This document shows, in pieces, positions 1 to 8,499 of a stretch of 64,000 nucleotides of DNA. The stretch's first letter is position 1. The number at the start of each line of letters is the position of its first letter. The DNA lies in the NCBI RefSeq assembly GCF_014203115.1, contig NZ_JACHIJ010000007.1, forward strand, positions 1 through 64,000, written 5' to 3'. The notes beneath the pieces were generated by a model that ran no database searches, was not told the DNA's origin, and saw nothing but the letters and a program-made list of their open reading frames with translations. Made by a program: the position numbers and the translations under genes. This stretch comes from Afipia massiliensis (GTDB taxonomy: Bacteria; Pseudomonadota; Alphaproteobacteria; Rhizobiales; Xanthobacteraceae).

Positions 1-300
1 GTGCCCTACGACGAGGTGTTCGAACTCGAGGACATCAACTCGGAGTTCGCGCAGGCCGACGTCGCCTTCGTGATCGGCGCCAACGACGTGACCAATCCGG
101 CGGCGGAAGAAGATCCGAAGTCGCCGATCTACGGCATGCCGGTGCTGCAGGTCTGGAAGGCCGGCACCGTGATGTTCATCAAGCGTTCGCTGGCCTCCGG
201 CTACGCCGGTGTCGACAATCCGCTGTTCTATCGCGACAACACCATGATGCTGCTCGGCGACGCCAAGAAAATGACCGAAAACATCGTCAAGGCGATGTAG
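1..300 (+). CDS. pntB: NAD(P) transhydrogenase subunit beta, C-terminal part (cut by window start)
   Basis: The reading frame is open at the left edge, and 99 codons remain before the TAG at 298-300. The segment matches the soluble NADP(H)-binding domain III of proton-translocating transhydrogenase: it carries [10 protein letters not shown], the SPIYGMP stretch, the [12 protein letters not shown] loop and the final GDAKKMTE helix. The membrane-embedded beta subunit works with PntA to couple NADH-to-NADPH hydride transfer to proton flow across the inner membrane. The in-frame GTG at position 1 is simply an internal valine codon. A strong hairpin terminator follows 32 bp after the stop, so this is the end of the transcript. 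Confidence 0.95.
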   Translation: MPYDEVFELEDINSEFAQADVAFVIGANDVTNPAAEEDPKSPIYGMPVLQVWKAGTVMFIKRSLASGYAGVDNPLFYRDNTMMLLGDAKKMTENIVKAM

Positions 301-331
301 GCAACGCGGCTTATTCAATCGCAGGAACGAA

Positions 332-361
332 AGAGGCCGTGCACTGCACGGCCTCTTTTTT
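332..361. terminator. Intrinsic terminator, probably bidirectional
   Basis: A 12-bp perfect stem (332-343 with 345-356) is rich in G+C and is followed by a T run at 356-361. It ends the pntB transcript. The TAA stop of the convergent VOC gene (360-362) lies inside the T run. Confidence 0.85.
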
Positions 362-743
362 ATGCCTTTGGCACCCGATACACTGCACAGAGTTTGTTGC
401 CGTCCGGGTCGCGCAGATAGGCACAGTGCAGTTTAAGGTCGCCCATTCCACGGATGCCCGGCGGCTCCTCGCACGTCGTGCCGCCGTTTGCGATGCCGCT
501 TGCATGCCAGGCGTTGGCTTCCTCGGGCGAAGTCGCAGCAAAGCCAATGGTCCCGCCATTGGCAAAGGTGGCTGGTTTGCCGTCGATTGGTTTCGTCACC
601 GAAAAAGTCCCGGTTTTGGTGCGATAGAAGATGCGATGGCGGTCGACGATCCCCGGCGGCACCCCGAGCGTGCCCAGCAGATTGTCGTAAAACGCCTTGG
701 CCTTTTCGAGATCGTTTGTCCCGATCATGACGTGAGAGAACAT
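360..743 (-). CDS. VOC (glyoxalase/bleomycin-resistance superfamily) protein
   Basis: This 127-residue protein has the size of one VOC module built from two beta-alpha-beta-beta-beta repeats. The N-terminus MFSHVMIGTNDLEKAKAFYD is typical of lactoylglutathione-lyase-like proteins, and the C-terminal LRDPDGNKLCAVYR is the matching second-half motif (the YLRDPDGNK loop). Such proteins bind a metal and act on small molecules, but the substrate cannot be read from sequence. The start at 743 is preferred because a GGAAGGAAAC ribosome site lies just upstream; a longer frame to 875 has no such site and would run into the promoter region of the antiporter gene. It is transcribed divergently from that gene. 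Confidence 0.85.
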   Translation of the reverse strand: MFSHVMIGTNDLEKAKAFYDNLLGTLGVPPGIVDRHRIFYRTKTGTFSVTKPIDGKPATFANGGTIGFAATSPEEANAWHASGIANGGTTCEEPPGIRGMGDLKLHCAYLRDPDGNKLCAVYRVPKA

Positions 744-857
744 TTTTTCGTTTCCTTCCAAAAAGCAGTTCTTTTTGGTTAAGGCATCTCGCTTCCGGGT
801 GCAAATTTCCTCCGGGCTGGCTAGGCGTTCTGCAATCGCGCCGTTAGTATCGTGTGC

Positions 858-1958
858 ATGAGTGCCCATACACACATGCCACGGTCAGCCTGGGTTTATC
901 CCGCGCTGGCCATTTTGCTTTATATCGTCACCGAAATTCCGGCGCTCGGCATCGGTTTCACCCACACCCCGGCGGGGCTGGTCTTCGCGGCGGTGCTGCT
1001 GGTCATCCTGTTCGGCACTGTGTTCGCTGCGGTCCACCATGCCGAGGTGATCGCGGAGCGGATCGGCGAGCCCTACGGCACGCTGCTGCTGACGCTCTCG
1101 GTAACCATTATCGAGGTGGCCCTGATCGCCACCATCATGCTTGGCGAGAACGGCGTGCCGACGCTGGCACGCGACACCGTGTTCGCGGTGGTCATGATCG
1201 TCTGCAACGGCCTCGTGGGCATCTGCATCCTTGTTGGCGGGCTGCGCTATCGCGAGCAGGATTTCCAGGTCACCGGCGCCAACGTCTACCTCAGCGTGCT
1301 CATCGTGCTGGCCACCATCACGCTGATCCTGCCGAACTACACCGAGACCACGCCCGGCCCGGTCTATTCCGCCAGCCAGCTCGGCTTCGTCAGCGTCGTC
1401 ACCATCGTTCTATACGGCGTGTTTCTCTACACCCAGACCATTCGCCACCGCGACTATTTCATCGCAGGCGCGGGCGAGGGGGAACAGGATCACGGCCCGG
1501 CGGGCCGCCTGTTTTTGATCAGCGGGTCCCTGCTGCTGGTCTCGCTGGTCGGCGTGGTGATGCTGGCCAAGAAGTTCTCGCTGGTGGTGGACGCCGGAGC
1601 GGCCGCGATTGGTGCGCCGCCGGCCTTTGCGGGTGTCGTCGTGGCGCTGCTGATCCTGCTGCCGGAAGGCGTCGCCGCGCTGGCTGCCGCGCGCAAGAAC
1701 GATCTGCAGAAGAGCATCAATCTTGCGCTCGGCTCGTCGCTGGCCACCATCGGCCTGACCGTGCCGGCCGTCGCGATCGCGACCTATTTGCTGGACAAGC
1801 GGCTGGTGCTCGGTCTCGAGACTCGCGACACCATGCTGTTGATCATGACCTTTCTGGTCAGCCTGGCGACGTTCGGAACCGGCCGCACCAACATCCTGTA
1901 CGGCCTGGTGCATCTGGTGATGTTCGCGGTGTTTATTTTCATGGTGCTCGTGCCTTAG
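858..1958 (+). CDS. chaA: Ca2+(Na+)/H+ antiporter, ChaA type
   Basis: The protein is 366 residues, the same length as E. coli ChaA, with about ten hydrophobic helices. The two internal-repeat signatures of the cation/Ca2+ exchanger superfamily are visible: one around PYGTLLLTLSVTIIEVALIA, and a second around LPEGVAALAAARKNDLQKSI with the following GSSLATIGLTVPA. The conserved acidic residues in these helices bind the cation. It should export Ca2+ or Na+ in exchange for protons across the inner membrane. A GTG at 852 is in frame, but the ATG at 858 is the likelier start. Its stop codon overlaps the first base of a dispersed palindromic repeat (1958-2006). Confidence 0.9.
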   Translation: MSAHTHMPRSAWVYPALAILLYIVTEIPALGIGFTHTPAGLVFAAVLLVILFGTVFAAVHHAEVIAERIGEPYGTLLLTLSVTIIEVALIATIMLGENGVPTLARDTVFAVVMIVCNGLVGICILVGGLRYREQDFQVTGANVYLSVLIVLATITLILPNYTETTPGPVYSASQLGFVSVVTIVLYGVFLYTQTIRHRDYFIAGAGEGEQDHGPAGRLFLISGSLLLVSLVGVVMLAKKFSLVVDAGAAAIGAPPAFAGVVVALLILLPEGVAALAAARKNDLQKSINLALGSSLATIGLTVPAVAIATYLLDKRLVLGLETRDTMLLIMTFLVSLATFGTGRTNILYGLVHLVMFAVFIFMVLVP

Positions 1959-2006
1959 GGCATGATCCCGAAAAGTGGGCACCGGTTTTCGGATAAGATC
2001 ATGCCC
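1958..2006. repeat. GATC-bounded dispersed palindromic repeat, copy 1
   Basis: The outer arms GGGCATGATC and GATCATGCCC are perfect inverted repeats. The inner part CCGAAAAGTGGGCACCGG followed by TTTTCGG folds into a second stem. Closely related copies lie at 58783-58827 and 58847-58887, with a diverged one at 61663-61706. It sits between the convergent chaA and vWA genes and could act as a transcript end for both. Confidence 0.85.
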
Positions 2007-2020
2007 GAACAGAAAACCGC

Positions 2021-3397
2021 TTACTGATACGCCGCGACGATATCGGTGATGGCGCGTTCGAGTTGCTTGGCGGTGGCGCACTGGCGCACGACGCTGCAAT
2101 AGGTCGCGTAGCGCGGCATTTCCGAATCGCCCCAGCCCCACACCATGCGGCCTTCGGGATTGAGCCAGACCAGCCGCTTGGAGCGCTCCGAGATACGCCG
2201 AAGAATATCGGCGCGAGGATCGAGGTTGTTCGTCCGCGCATCGCCCAGCACGATCACCGTGGTTTGCGGCGTTACTGCGCTGAGACACAGCTTTTCGAAA
2301 TCAGCCAGCGACTTGCCGTAGTCCGAGGAACCGAATCCGACCTGCGTCATGATCTCTTTCATCGCCTTGTCGGCATCCATCTCTTCGAGAATGTCGCTGA
2401 CCTCGATCAGGTGGCCTGAGAACGCGAAGGAGCGGACGTCGGACACAACTTCATGAAGGCTGTAGATCAGCAGCAGGAAGAAGTCCGAGACGCGCGCGAC
2501 CGAGCCGCTGACGTCGCAGATCGCGATGATCTTCGGTTTGTCGCGGTGGCGGCGCTTCCATGTGGTCAGGAACGGCACGCCGCCCCATGCCGCGTTGCGC
2601 CGGATCGTGCGGCGCACGTCGAGATGGCCGCGGCGCTGGCGCTTGCGCGGCTTGCTGTAGCGCTCGCGCAGGCGCCGTGCGATCTGGCGGATCAGCACGC
2701 GCATCTGCTGGATTTGCCGCTGGTCGAGCTGCGACATCGGCGCGTTGCGCAGGATGTCGTTGCGCAGATTCTCGGTTTCCTCGCGGCCGTACAGCAGCAG
2801 CGCCTGCGAAACGGTATCGCGCACATTCTCGCGCAGCGCTTCGGTCGCTGCCGCAAGCCGCTCGGCCTCCGCTGGATTGCTGGCGGTCAGGGCATCGAGA
2901 TCGTCCCGCAACTGCGCGATGCCGAGTTCGTTGAGGATCTTGCTCGAATAGATCCCGCGCTGGGTGAAGAACCTGATCTCGGACAGCTCCGCGGCGGCAG
3001 AGGCATTCGCAATCGCAGCCGCGAGGGCATTGCGGTCCTGCGACATCAGCATCTGGGCCAGCGGACCGAGGCCCGAAGGAGGGGACGATGCGGCAGCGCC
3101 CGGCGGCATCTGCTCGCTCGATGCGTCGCCGCTCTCGCCGGCTTCGCCTGCCTCGTTGTCTTGAGTCGGCGGTCCGGTGATCTCAGGCTGCCGGAAGAAC
3201 AGATCGAAGCATTCGCCGAGCGCCCGCTTGTCGTCGGTGCTCTTGGCGAGCGTCAGCAGAAACGTGTCGCGCAGGATTTCTCGGTCGGTAAAGCCGATCT
3301 CGGAGACCGCCCGCATCGCGTCAATGCTTTCGGAGGGCGAAATCCGCACTCCGGCCCCGCGGGCCGCCCGAAAGAAGCGATGCAGGTTCTCTCTCAT
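2021..3397 (-). CDS. vWA-domain (CoxE-like) protein paired with a MoxR ATPase
   Basis: The protein is 458 residues. The C-terminal half is a von Willebrand factor A domain with the metal-ion-dependent adhesion site D295-x-S297-x-S299 (CDVSGSV). The N-terminal ~270 residues are helical and charged, including an Arg/Lys-rich stretch just before the vWA fold. MoxR ATPases and vWA proteins act together as chaperone-like complexes that insert metals or remodel target proteins; the CoxE subgroup was first seen in carbon-monoxide dehydrogenase clusters, but no CODH genes lie here. The start at 3397 is chosen because the longer frame to 3436 would begin inside a hairpin repeat. It lies downstream of and in the same direction as the MoxR gene, separated by the double hairpin. 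Confidence 0.85.
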   Translation of the reverse strand: MRENLHRFFRAARGAGVRISPSESIDAMRAVSEIGFTDREILRDTFLLTLAKSTDDKRALGECFDLFFRQPEITGPPTQDNEAGEAGESGDASSEQMPPGAAASSPPSGLGPLAQMLMSQDRNALAAAIANASAAAELSEIRFFTQRGIYSSKILNELGIAQLRDDLDALTASNPAEAERLAAATEALRENVRDTVSQALLLYGREETENLRNDILRNAPMSQLDQRQIQQMRVLIRQIARRLRERYSKPRKRQRRGHLDVRRTIRRNAAWGGVPFLTTWKRRHRDKPKIIAICDVSGSVARVSDFFLLLIYSLHEVVSDVRSFAFSGHLIEVSDILEEMDADKAMKEIMTQVGFGSSDYGKSLADFEKLCLSAVTPQTTVIVLGDARTNNLDPRADILRRISERSKRLVWLNPEGRMVWGWGDSEMPRYATYCSVVRQCATAKQLERAITDIVAAYQ

Positions 3398-3417
3398 CCG
3401 GTTTAACCGAAGACGTT

Positions 3418-3494
3418 CCAGTGTGGTGGTTCGCAAGTCCGCATCGTTTCTACAGCGCCTTCTTTTGCGGACTTGCGAACCAAAACCACACTGA
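3418..3494. repeat. CTAG-type long-arm hairpin element A, copy 1
   Basis: The left arm is 25 nt (3418-3442) and the right arm 28 nt (3467-3494), enclosing a 24-nt loop. The arms are inverted repeats apart from a 3-nt AAA insertion in the right arm and changed outermost bases. The element reads AGTGTGGT...ACCACACT at its ends. A second copy with intact CTAG ends lies at 17754-17830. Confidence 0.9.
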
Positions 3495-3505
3495 GGTTAT
3501 GATTG

Positions 3506-3581
3506 CTAGTGTCCTTTTGAATCCGAAGTTCGCTATAGAGCATGCTGCAAAATGAGGCGAACTTCGGATTCAGGACACTAG
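3506..3581. repeat. CTAG-type long-arm hairpin element B, copy 1
   Basis: The left arm is 28 nt (3506-3533), the right arm 25 nt (3557-3581) and the loop 23 nt. Both ends are CTAG. The arms match perfectly once a TTT insertion in the left arm is set aside. It follows element A after an 11-nt spacer (3495-3505). Its right end overlaps the 3' end of the MoxR coding sequence, supplying the stop codon. A second copy is at 17843-17914. Confidence 0.9.
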
Positions 3582-4511
3582 CTGGCGTGTCTTGCCGATG
3601 AAGGCGGTGACCTGGGGCATGGTGGTCTCGATGTCGGCCTCGTACTTGAGGAGGACATTGAGCGTGTCCTTGACCATCTGGTGATCCAGCTCGCTCGCCT
3701 GCAGAAGAACCAGCACCCGCGCCCAGTCGATGGCCTCGGAGACCGACGGCAGTTTCTTCAGATCGAGCGTGCGGACGTCGTTGATGAAGCTGACGATCTG
3801 CCGCCGCAGCGATTGCGAAATGCCGGGCACGCGGCTTTCGACAATACGCTCCTCGAGCTTCTGCTCGGGAAAGCCGATGTGCAGATGGAGACAGCGCCGC
3901 TTCAGCGCGTCGCCGAGGTCGCGTTCGCTGTTGGAGGTCAGGATCACCGTCGGAGGCGCAATCGCGGAGATGGTGCCGAGTTCAGGCAGCGTTACCTGAA
4001 AGTCGGACAGGATTTCGAGCAGCAGCGATTCGAACTCCGCGTCCGACTTGTCGATTTCGTCGATCAGCAGCACGCAGCCCTTCGGTTGCTCAAGTGCCTG
4101 CAGCAGCGGCCGCGGCTCGACGAATTCCTTGGAGAAGAACACGTCGCCGAAATCGTGCAGCTTGTTCAGCGCCGCCGGAAGTGTCTCCGCGTCGCCCAGC
4201 ACTTCGCCGAGCTTGTCCTTCAGGATCTGCGTGTAGAGCAGCTGCTTGGCGTATTTCCACTCGTAAAGCGCCTTGGCTTCGTCGAGGCCTTCATAGCATT
4301 GCAGGCGGATCAGCTTGAGGCCGCGCCATGCCGCGATCGCCTTCGCCAGTTCGGTCTTGCCGACGCCGGCCGGCCCTTCCACGAGGATCGGCTTTTCGAT
4401 CTGCTGCGACAGGTAAACCGCGGTCGCGATCTGACGGTTGGCGATGTAGCCCGCCGATGCCAGTCCTTGTTCGACGGCGTCGATGGAGGCGGCCGGCTGA
4501 TGTTCGGTCAA
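3570..4511 (-). CDS. MoxR-family AAA+ ATPase
   Basis: The protein is 313 residues, the usual length for MoxR. Walker A is G46-P-A-G-V-G-K-T53, Walker B is VLLIDEID (D151-E152), and a TSNSERD sensor-1 segment follows. It hydrolyses ATP to remodel or metallate a partner selected by the vWA protein encoded just downstream. The start is a TTG at 4511 with a CGGAG ribosome site about 9 nt upstream; there is no in-frame ATG or GTG upstream within a reasonable distance. The last codons (LVS) and the TGA stop at 3570-3572 lie inside hairpin element B, so the present C-terminus was created or altered by that element. Confidence 0.9.
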   Translation of the reverse strand: MTEHQPAASIDAVEQGLASAGYIANRQIATAVYLSQQIEKPILVEGPAGVGKTELAKAIAAWRGLKLIRLQCYEGLDEAKALYEWKYAKQLLYTQILKDKLGEVLGDAETLPAALNKLHDFGDVFFSKEFVEPRPLLQALEQPKGCVLLIDEIDKSDAEFESLLLEILSDFQVTLPELGTISAIAPPTVILTSNSERDLGDALKRRCLHLHIGFPEQKLEERIVESRVPGISQSLRRQIVSFINDVRTLDLKKLPSVSEAIDWARVLVLLQASELDHQMVKDTLNVLLKYEADIETTMPQVTAFIGKTRQLVS

Positions 4512-4797
4512 GATCGTGAACTCCGAAAGGCTTGGTGTCAGTGGTCGGCCGCTGATGGCCCGGCGCGGGCTGCTCTTGCAAAGGAACCCGGGCTATTTGC
4601 TACGCCGCCCGAAGGCTTTCGTCCATATCGGCCCGGCTATGCATCCGCGCAGACCGGAACCGCTGTGCGAAATGAGGGTGCGAACTGACGTCTTTCTCGC
4701 GTTGCTGTGACCTCAAAGCGTCTTGCCTGTTTGGAACTCTGACTGTACCTCTGGCCATGGTCGTGGCTGTTCGCCACGATGGGAGTGCCGGTTCCGG

Positions 4798-5262
4798 ATG
4801 CTGACGCAACTGACCAGGGTCATGAGGGTAAAGGCTGCGCGCATTCTCGTAGCGCTCTATGCCTTTTGCCTCGTCGCGCCGATCAGTCTCGCCTTTGCAG
4901 ACAGCGCTCTGGCGCATTGCCTGACAAGTCCAACGCAGGTCCAGCATGCGGGACACGTGCACGGTGAAGCCGTTCATGTTCATCAGGGCATGACGCATGC
5001 GGATCACGATCATCAGGCGCCGGCGAATACCGAATCTGCAGATGCGATGCACGACCATGCCGGAATGACTGATTCCGGCGGCAAGTCGACCGCACCCCCT
5101 TGCTGTGGCGTGATGTGCATCAGCGCGCTTCCGGCCAGCATGTTTGAGTTGACGCCTCGAACGATGACTCACGCATCGGTCGTTGCGTCTTCCGACGCCG
5201 GAATTTCCGGCGAAGCCCCCGACCTCCTTTATCGCCCCCCAATCGTCCTCCTGTCGATCTGA
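4798..5262 (+). CDS. Exported His/Met/Cys-rich protein of the copper cluster
   Basis: The protein is 154 residues. It opens with an n-region MRVKAAR and a hydrophobic stretch (ARILVALYAFCLVAPISLAF) ending near an ALA-type cleavage site, so it is probably exported. The mature part is full of metal ligands: many His and Met residues (HAGHVHGEAVHVHQGMTHAD, DHDH, MHDHAGM) and a PPCCGVMC motif. No enzyme fold is recognised; metal buffering or sensing is an inference from composition and from the copper genes that follow. GGGAG at 4781-4785 favours the ATG at 4798; an ATG at 4822 is a possible alternative. Confidence 0.65.
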   Translation: MLTQLTRVMRVKAARILVALYAFCLVAPISLAFADSALAHCLTSPTQVQHAGHVHGEAVHVHQGMTHADHDHQAPANTESADAMHDHAGMTDSGGKSTAPPCCGVMCISALPASMFELTPRTMTHASVVASSDAGISGEAPDLLYRPPIVLLSI

Positions 5263-5323
5263 TCGCCGGCGCTGCGACTGAACAGTCGCGCGCCTTCGAA
5301 GCCGTTTGACATTCGAGGATATG

Positions 5324-5614
5324 ATGCCCGCGCAAAATCTGGCGAGGCTCGCTGCCGTTGATCCGGTGGCGACGACACTCGTGCCGGTGCCGTTCAAAGC
5401 ACTATTTTTATCGCTCGCCCTGCTGTTTCTCGCAGGCTGCGCCACCAAGCCTGCAGTTTCCGCTGGGCCGGACCCGTCCGACCCGGGTGCGCGGACATCG
5501 CGCGCGGAATACAGTTCCACACTCGGGCGCTACACGTCTCAAAGACCGGTGGCTCCCGCTGCCTGGAAGAAACAGAACGAGCAGGTCGCGCCCGCTCCGA
5601 AATCCGGCGAGTAG
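5324..5614 (+). CDS. Small predicted lipoprotein of the copper cluster
   Basis: The product is 96 residues with a lipoprotein signal: hydrophobic FLSLALLFLAGC with the lipobox LAGC and an acyl-acceptor Cys. The mature part is short, low in complexity and rich in Pro, Ala and Ser, with no recognised domain. GAGG at 5314-5317 is best placed for the ATG at 5324; an ATG three bases earlier is also possible. It ends 7 bp before the TolC-like gene and is presumably in the same operon. The function is unknown; small lipoproteins of this kind often accompany outer-membrane efflux factors. Confidence 0.65.
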   Translation: MPAQNLARLAAVDPVATTLVPVPFKALFLSLALLFLAGCATKPAVSAGPDPSDPGARTSRAEYSSTLGRYTSQRPVAPAAWKKQNEQVAPAPKSGE

Positions 5615-5621
5615 GTGCATC

Positions 5622-7100
5622 ATGCCAGCTCAGGATTTCAGGACTTTCATCGCGCCCGCGACTTCGCATCGGCGCGTTACGCAACGGATCGGACCGTGGA
5701 GTGCCGCGGCTTGCGCCGTGTTGCTGTCGGGCTGCGCATCGTTCTCGCCGGATGGCGGGATGGGCGTCGTCACCGCCACGGTCTCGCAAGACCTCGGCAA
5801 GAATGCCGCCGCACTGCGCACGCCGGATGAAACGGCGGCGGCCCGCAGCACGACGGCGCGGCTGCTGGCGAAGCCGTTATCTGCGGATGCGGCGGTTCAG
5901 ATCGCGCTGCTCAACAATCGCGGACTGCAGGCGGCATACAACGAACTCGCCATCGCGGAAGCGCAGGCCGTGGAGGGAAGCCTGCCGCCGAATCCGGCAA
6001 TTTCGCTGTCGCGGATCGCGGGATCGGTCGAGGTTGAAGTCGAACGCAAGATCGTCGCCAACGTGCTGGCGCTTGCGACATTGCCGGTCCGTTCGGAAAT
6101 CGCAGCAGCGCGATTCCGGCAGGCACAGATCGTGGCCTTGAGCGAAACGCTGCGGATCGCGGCGGACACGCGGCGCGCCTACTATCGCGCCGTCTCGGCA
6201 CGCGAGCTGGCGGGCTTTCTCGCGGAGGCCCAGTCCGGCGCGGAGACCGCGGCGAAATTCGCCACCCGGCTCGGCGAGACCGGCGGCATGAACAAGCTCG
6301 ATCAGGCGCGTGAGCAGGTGTTTTACGCCGATCTCACCGCGCAACTCGCCACCACGCGTCAGCGCGCGGCTAGCGAGCGGGAAGCGCTGATCCGCGCCAT
6401 GGGTCTGTGGGGTGACGATCTGGCATTCCGGATGGGCGCTGCGCTGCCGCCGTTGCCCTCGCGGCCGCAATCGCTGCCGGGCATCGAGACCGAGGCGGTT
6501 CGCCGTCACGTCGATCTCCAGATCGGGCGGATTGAGCTCGATGCGCTGGCAAAATCGTACGGACTGACGCAGGCGACACGCTTCATCAACGTGCTGGATG
6601 CCGGGTTGGCCGGAAAGACCACCAGAGAGAAGGCGACCGGAGAAAAAATCCGCGAGCGCGGTTTTGACGTTGAACTTCAGATTCCGATTTTCGATTTCGG
6701 CGAGGTTCGCGTCAGGGAAGCCGAGGCGACCTATATGCACGCGGTCAACCGCCTGACGGAGCGCGCGGTCAATGTTCGCTCGGAAGCGCGCGATGCTTAT
6801 CGCACCTACCGGTCGTCCTATGACATCGCGGGCCACTACCAGCGAGAAGTCCTGCCGCTGCGCAAGATCATCTCCGACGAAACCTTGCTTCGCTACAACG
6901 GCATGCTGATCGACGTGTTCGCGCTGCTGGCGGAAGCGCGCCAGCGCATCACCGCGACGACGGCGGCGATCGAGGCGAAGCGGGATTTCTGGTTGGCCAC
7001 GACAAATCTCAACACCGCGGTAATGGGCGGAGGCGTTGCCGGACGCAGCGAATCCGCACGCGCAATGTCCGGCGCATCCGCCGAAGCCCCTCAGCATTGA
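5622..7100 (+). CDS. TolC/CusC-family outer-membrane efflux lipoprotein
   Basis: The protein is 492 residues. It has a signal sequence with lipobox LLSGC, then the paired coiled-coil repeats of outer-membrane factors: LSADAAVQIALLNNRGLQAA is the classic start of an OEP repeat, and a second repeat begins near VRRHVDLQIGRIELDALAKS. It should form a trimeric outer-membrane channel with a periplasmic tunnel. No RND pump or adaptor gene is adjacent, so it either recruits a partner encoded elsewhere or works with the periplasmic copper proteins downstream. A much longer frame from 5358 overlaps the lipoprotein gene and is rejected. Confidence 0.88.
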   Translation: MPAQDFRTFIAPATSHRRVTQRIGPWSAAACAVLLSGCASFSPDGGMGVVTATVSQDLGKNAAALRTPDETAAARSTTARLLAKPLSADAAVQIALLNNRGLQAAYNELAIAEAQAVEGSLPPNPAISLSRIAGSVEVEVERKIVANVLALATLPVRSEIAAARFRQAQIVALSETLRIAADTRRAYYRAVSARELAGFLAEAQSGAETAAKFATRLGETGGMNKLDQAREQVFYADLTAQLATTRQRAASEREALIRAMGLWGDDLAFRMGAALPPLPSRPQSLPGIETEAVRRHVDLQIGRIELDALAKSYGLTQATRFINVLDAGLAGKTTREKATGEKIRERGFDVELQIPIFDFGEVRVREAEATYMHAVNRLTERAVNVRSEARDAYRTYRSSYDIAGHYQREVLPLRKIISDETLLRYNGMLIDVFALLAEARQRITATTAAIEAKRDFWLATTNLNTAVMGGGVAGRSESARAMSGASAEAPQH

Positions 7101-7114
7101 ATGGAGAACGACCA

Positions 7115-8497
7115 ATGATCTCACGCAGAGCCATTCTCGGATCGGCTGCGGTGCTTGCCGGCGCCAGCGCCGTCAGCGGCCGTGTTCAGGCCGCGAGCAT
7201 TCCCGAAGCAGCGACTTCAACCGCGACGACCATGCAGCCGCCGCTGTTTCCATCCAGCGGGCCGGACTATCAGCCGGTCGTTACGCTGAATGGCTGGACG
7301 TTGCCCTGGCGCATGAACGGCGACTGGAAGGAATTCCATCTGGTCGCCGAGCCTGTGGTGCGTGAATTCGCGCCGGGCATGGTGGCGCATTTGTGGGGCT
7401 ACAACGGTCAGGCACCGGGCCCAACCATCGAAGCGGTCGAAGGCGACAAGGTCCGCATCTTCGTCACCAACAAGCTGCCCGAGCACACCAGCGTGCACTG
7501 GCACGGCATGTTGCTGCCGAACGGCATGGACGGCGTCGGCGGTCTGACCCAGCCGCACATCAAGCCGGGCAAGACGTTCGTCTATGAGTTCGTGCTGAAG
7601 AAGAGCGGCACGTTCATGTACCACCCGCATTCCGACGAAATGGTGCAGATGGCGATGGGGATGATGGGTTTCTTCGTCGTGCATCCGCGCGACCGCAAGT
7701 TCATGCCGGTCGATCGTGACTTCGTGTTCCTCGCCAGCGCCTACGCCATCGAGCCGGGATCGTATCTCCCGAAAGTCGCGGAGATGACCGACTTCAACAT
7801 GTGGACCTGGAACAGCCGGGTGTTTCCGGGAATCGACACACTCCCGGTTCGTCTCGGCGACCGTGTGCGGGTGAGGATGGGAAATCTCACCATGACAAAT
7901 CACCCGATGCATCTGCACGGTCACGAAATCTTCGTCACCTGCACCGATGGCGGATGGGTGCCCGAAACCGCGCGATGGCCGGAAGTGACCATCGATCTCC
8001 CGGTCGGCAGCATGCGTGCGTTCGAGTTCGTTGCAGATGCGCCGGGCGACTGGGCATTCCACTGTCACAAGAGCCATCACACCATGAATGCGATGGGCCA
8101 CGACATTCGCAACTTCGTCGGGGTGCAGAAGCGCGATCTGGTCAAGTCCGTGCGCAAGCTGGTGCCGGATTACATGCCGATGGGAAGCGCCGGCATGGCC
8201 GACATGGGCGAAATGGAAATGCCGCTGCCGGACAACACGTTGCCGATGATGACCGGATTCGGCCAGTTCGGCCCGATCGAAATGGGCGGCATGTTCACGA
8301 CCGTCAAAATCCGCGAGGGGCTCGCGGCGAACGACTACTCCGACCCGCCTCCCTACAAGAATCCTGCCGGAACGGTTGCCTACGAGGTCGCGAGCGCGGC
8401 AGCGCCGCCCGCGAAACAATCGGCTTCGCCCCCAAAGTCGAAGCCTGCGATCGAGATGAAAGTGATCAAACCTCCCATGAACCACAAAGGACATTGA
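7115..8497 (+). CDS. Multicopper oxidase (CopA/McoA-like), Tat-exported
   Basis: The protein is 460 residues. The N-terminus ISRRAILGSAAVLAG is a twin-arginine signal, fitting a cofactor-loaded periplasmic enzyme. Copper-binding motifs appear in the usual order: HWHGM (H128, H130), MYHPHSDE, HPMHLHGHEIF and FHCHKSHHTMNAM. The type 1 and trinuclear copper sites therefore look complete, and it likely oxidises Cu(I) or other substrates with oxygen. A Met-rich segment (MPMGSAGMADMGEMEMPL) near the C-terminus may collect copper. The start at 7115 is supported by GGAG at 7103-7106. Genes of an efflux lipoprotein, a cupredoxin and a CusF-like protein flank it with very short gaps. Confidence 0.92.
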   Translation: MISRRAILGSAAVLAGASAVSGRVQAASIPEAATSTATTMQPPLFPSSGPDYQPVVTLNGWTLPWRMNGDWKEFHLVAEPVVREFAPGMVAHLWGYNGQAPGPTIEAVEGDKVRIFVTNKLPEHTSVHWHGMLLPNGMDGVGGLTQPHIKPGKTFVYEFVLKKSGTFMYHPHSDEMVQMAMGMMGFFVVHPRDRKFMPVDRDFVFLASAYAIEPGSYLPKVAEMTDFNMWTWNSRVFPGIDTLPVRLGDRVRVRMGNLTMTNHPMHLHGHEIFVTCTDGGWVPETARWPEVTIDLPVGSMRAFEFVADAPGDWAFHCHKSHHTMNAMGHDIRNFVGVQKRDLVKSVRKLVPDYMPMGSAGMADMGEMEMPLPDNTLPMMTGFGQFGPIEMGGMFTTVKIREGLAANDYSDPPPYKNPAGTVAYEVASAAAPPAKQSASPPKSKPAIEMKVIKPPMNHKGH

Positions 8498-8499
8498 AG

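Noticed and set aside
854-1996. 380-codon frame overlapping chaA in another frame
   Set aside because: Arg/Gly/His-rich and domainless; chaA in the other frame is clear.
5358-5621. Extension of the TolC-like gene over the lipoprotein gene
   Set aside because: Codes for Arg/Pro-rich nonsense in a different frame; a signal sequence follows the ATG at 5622.
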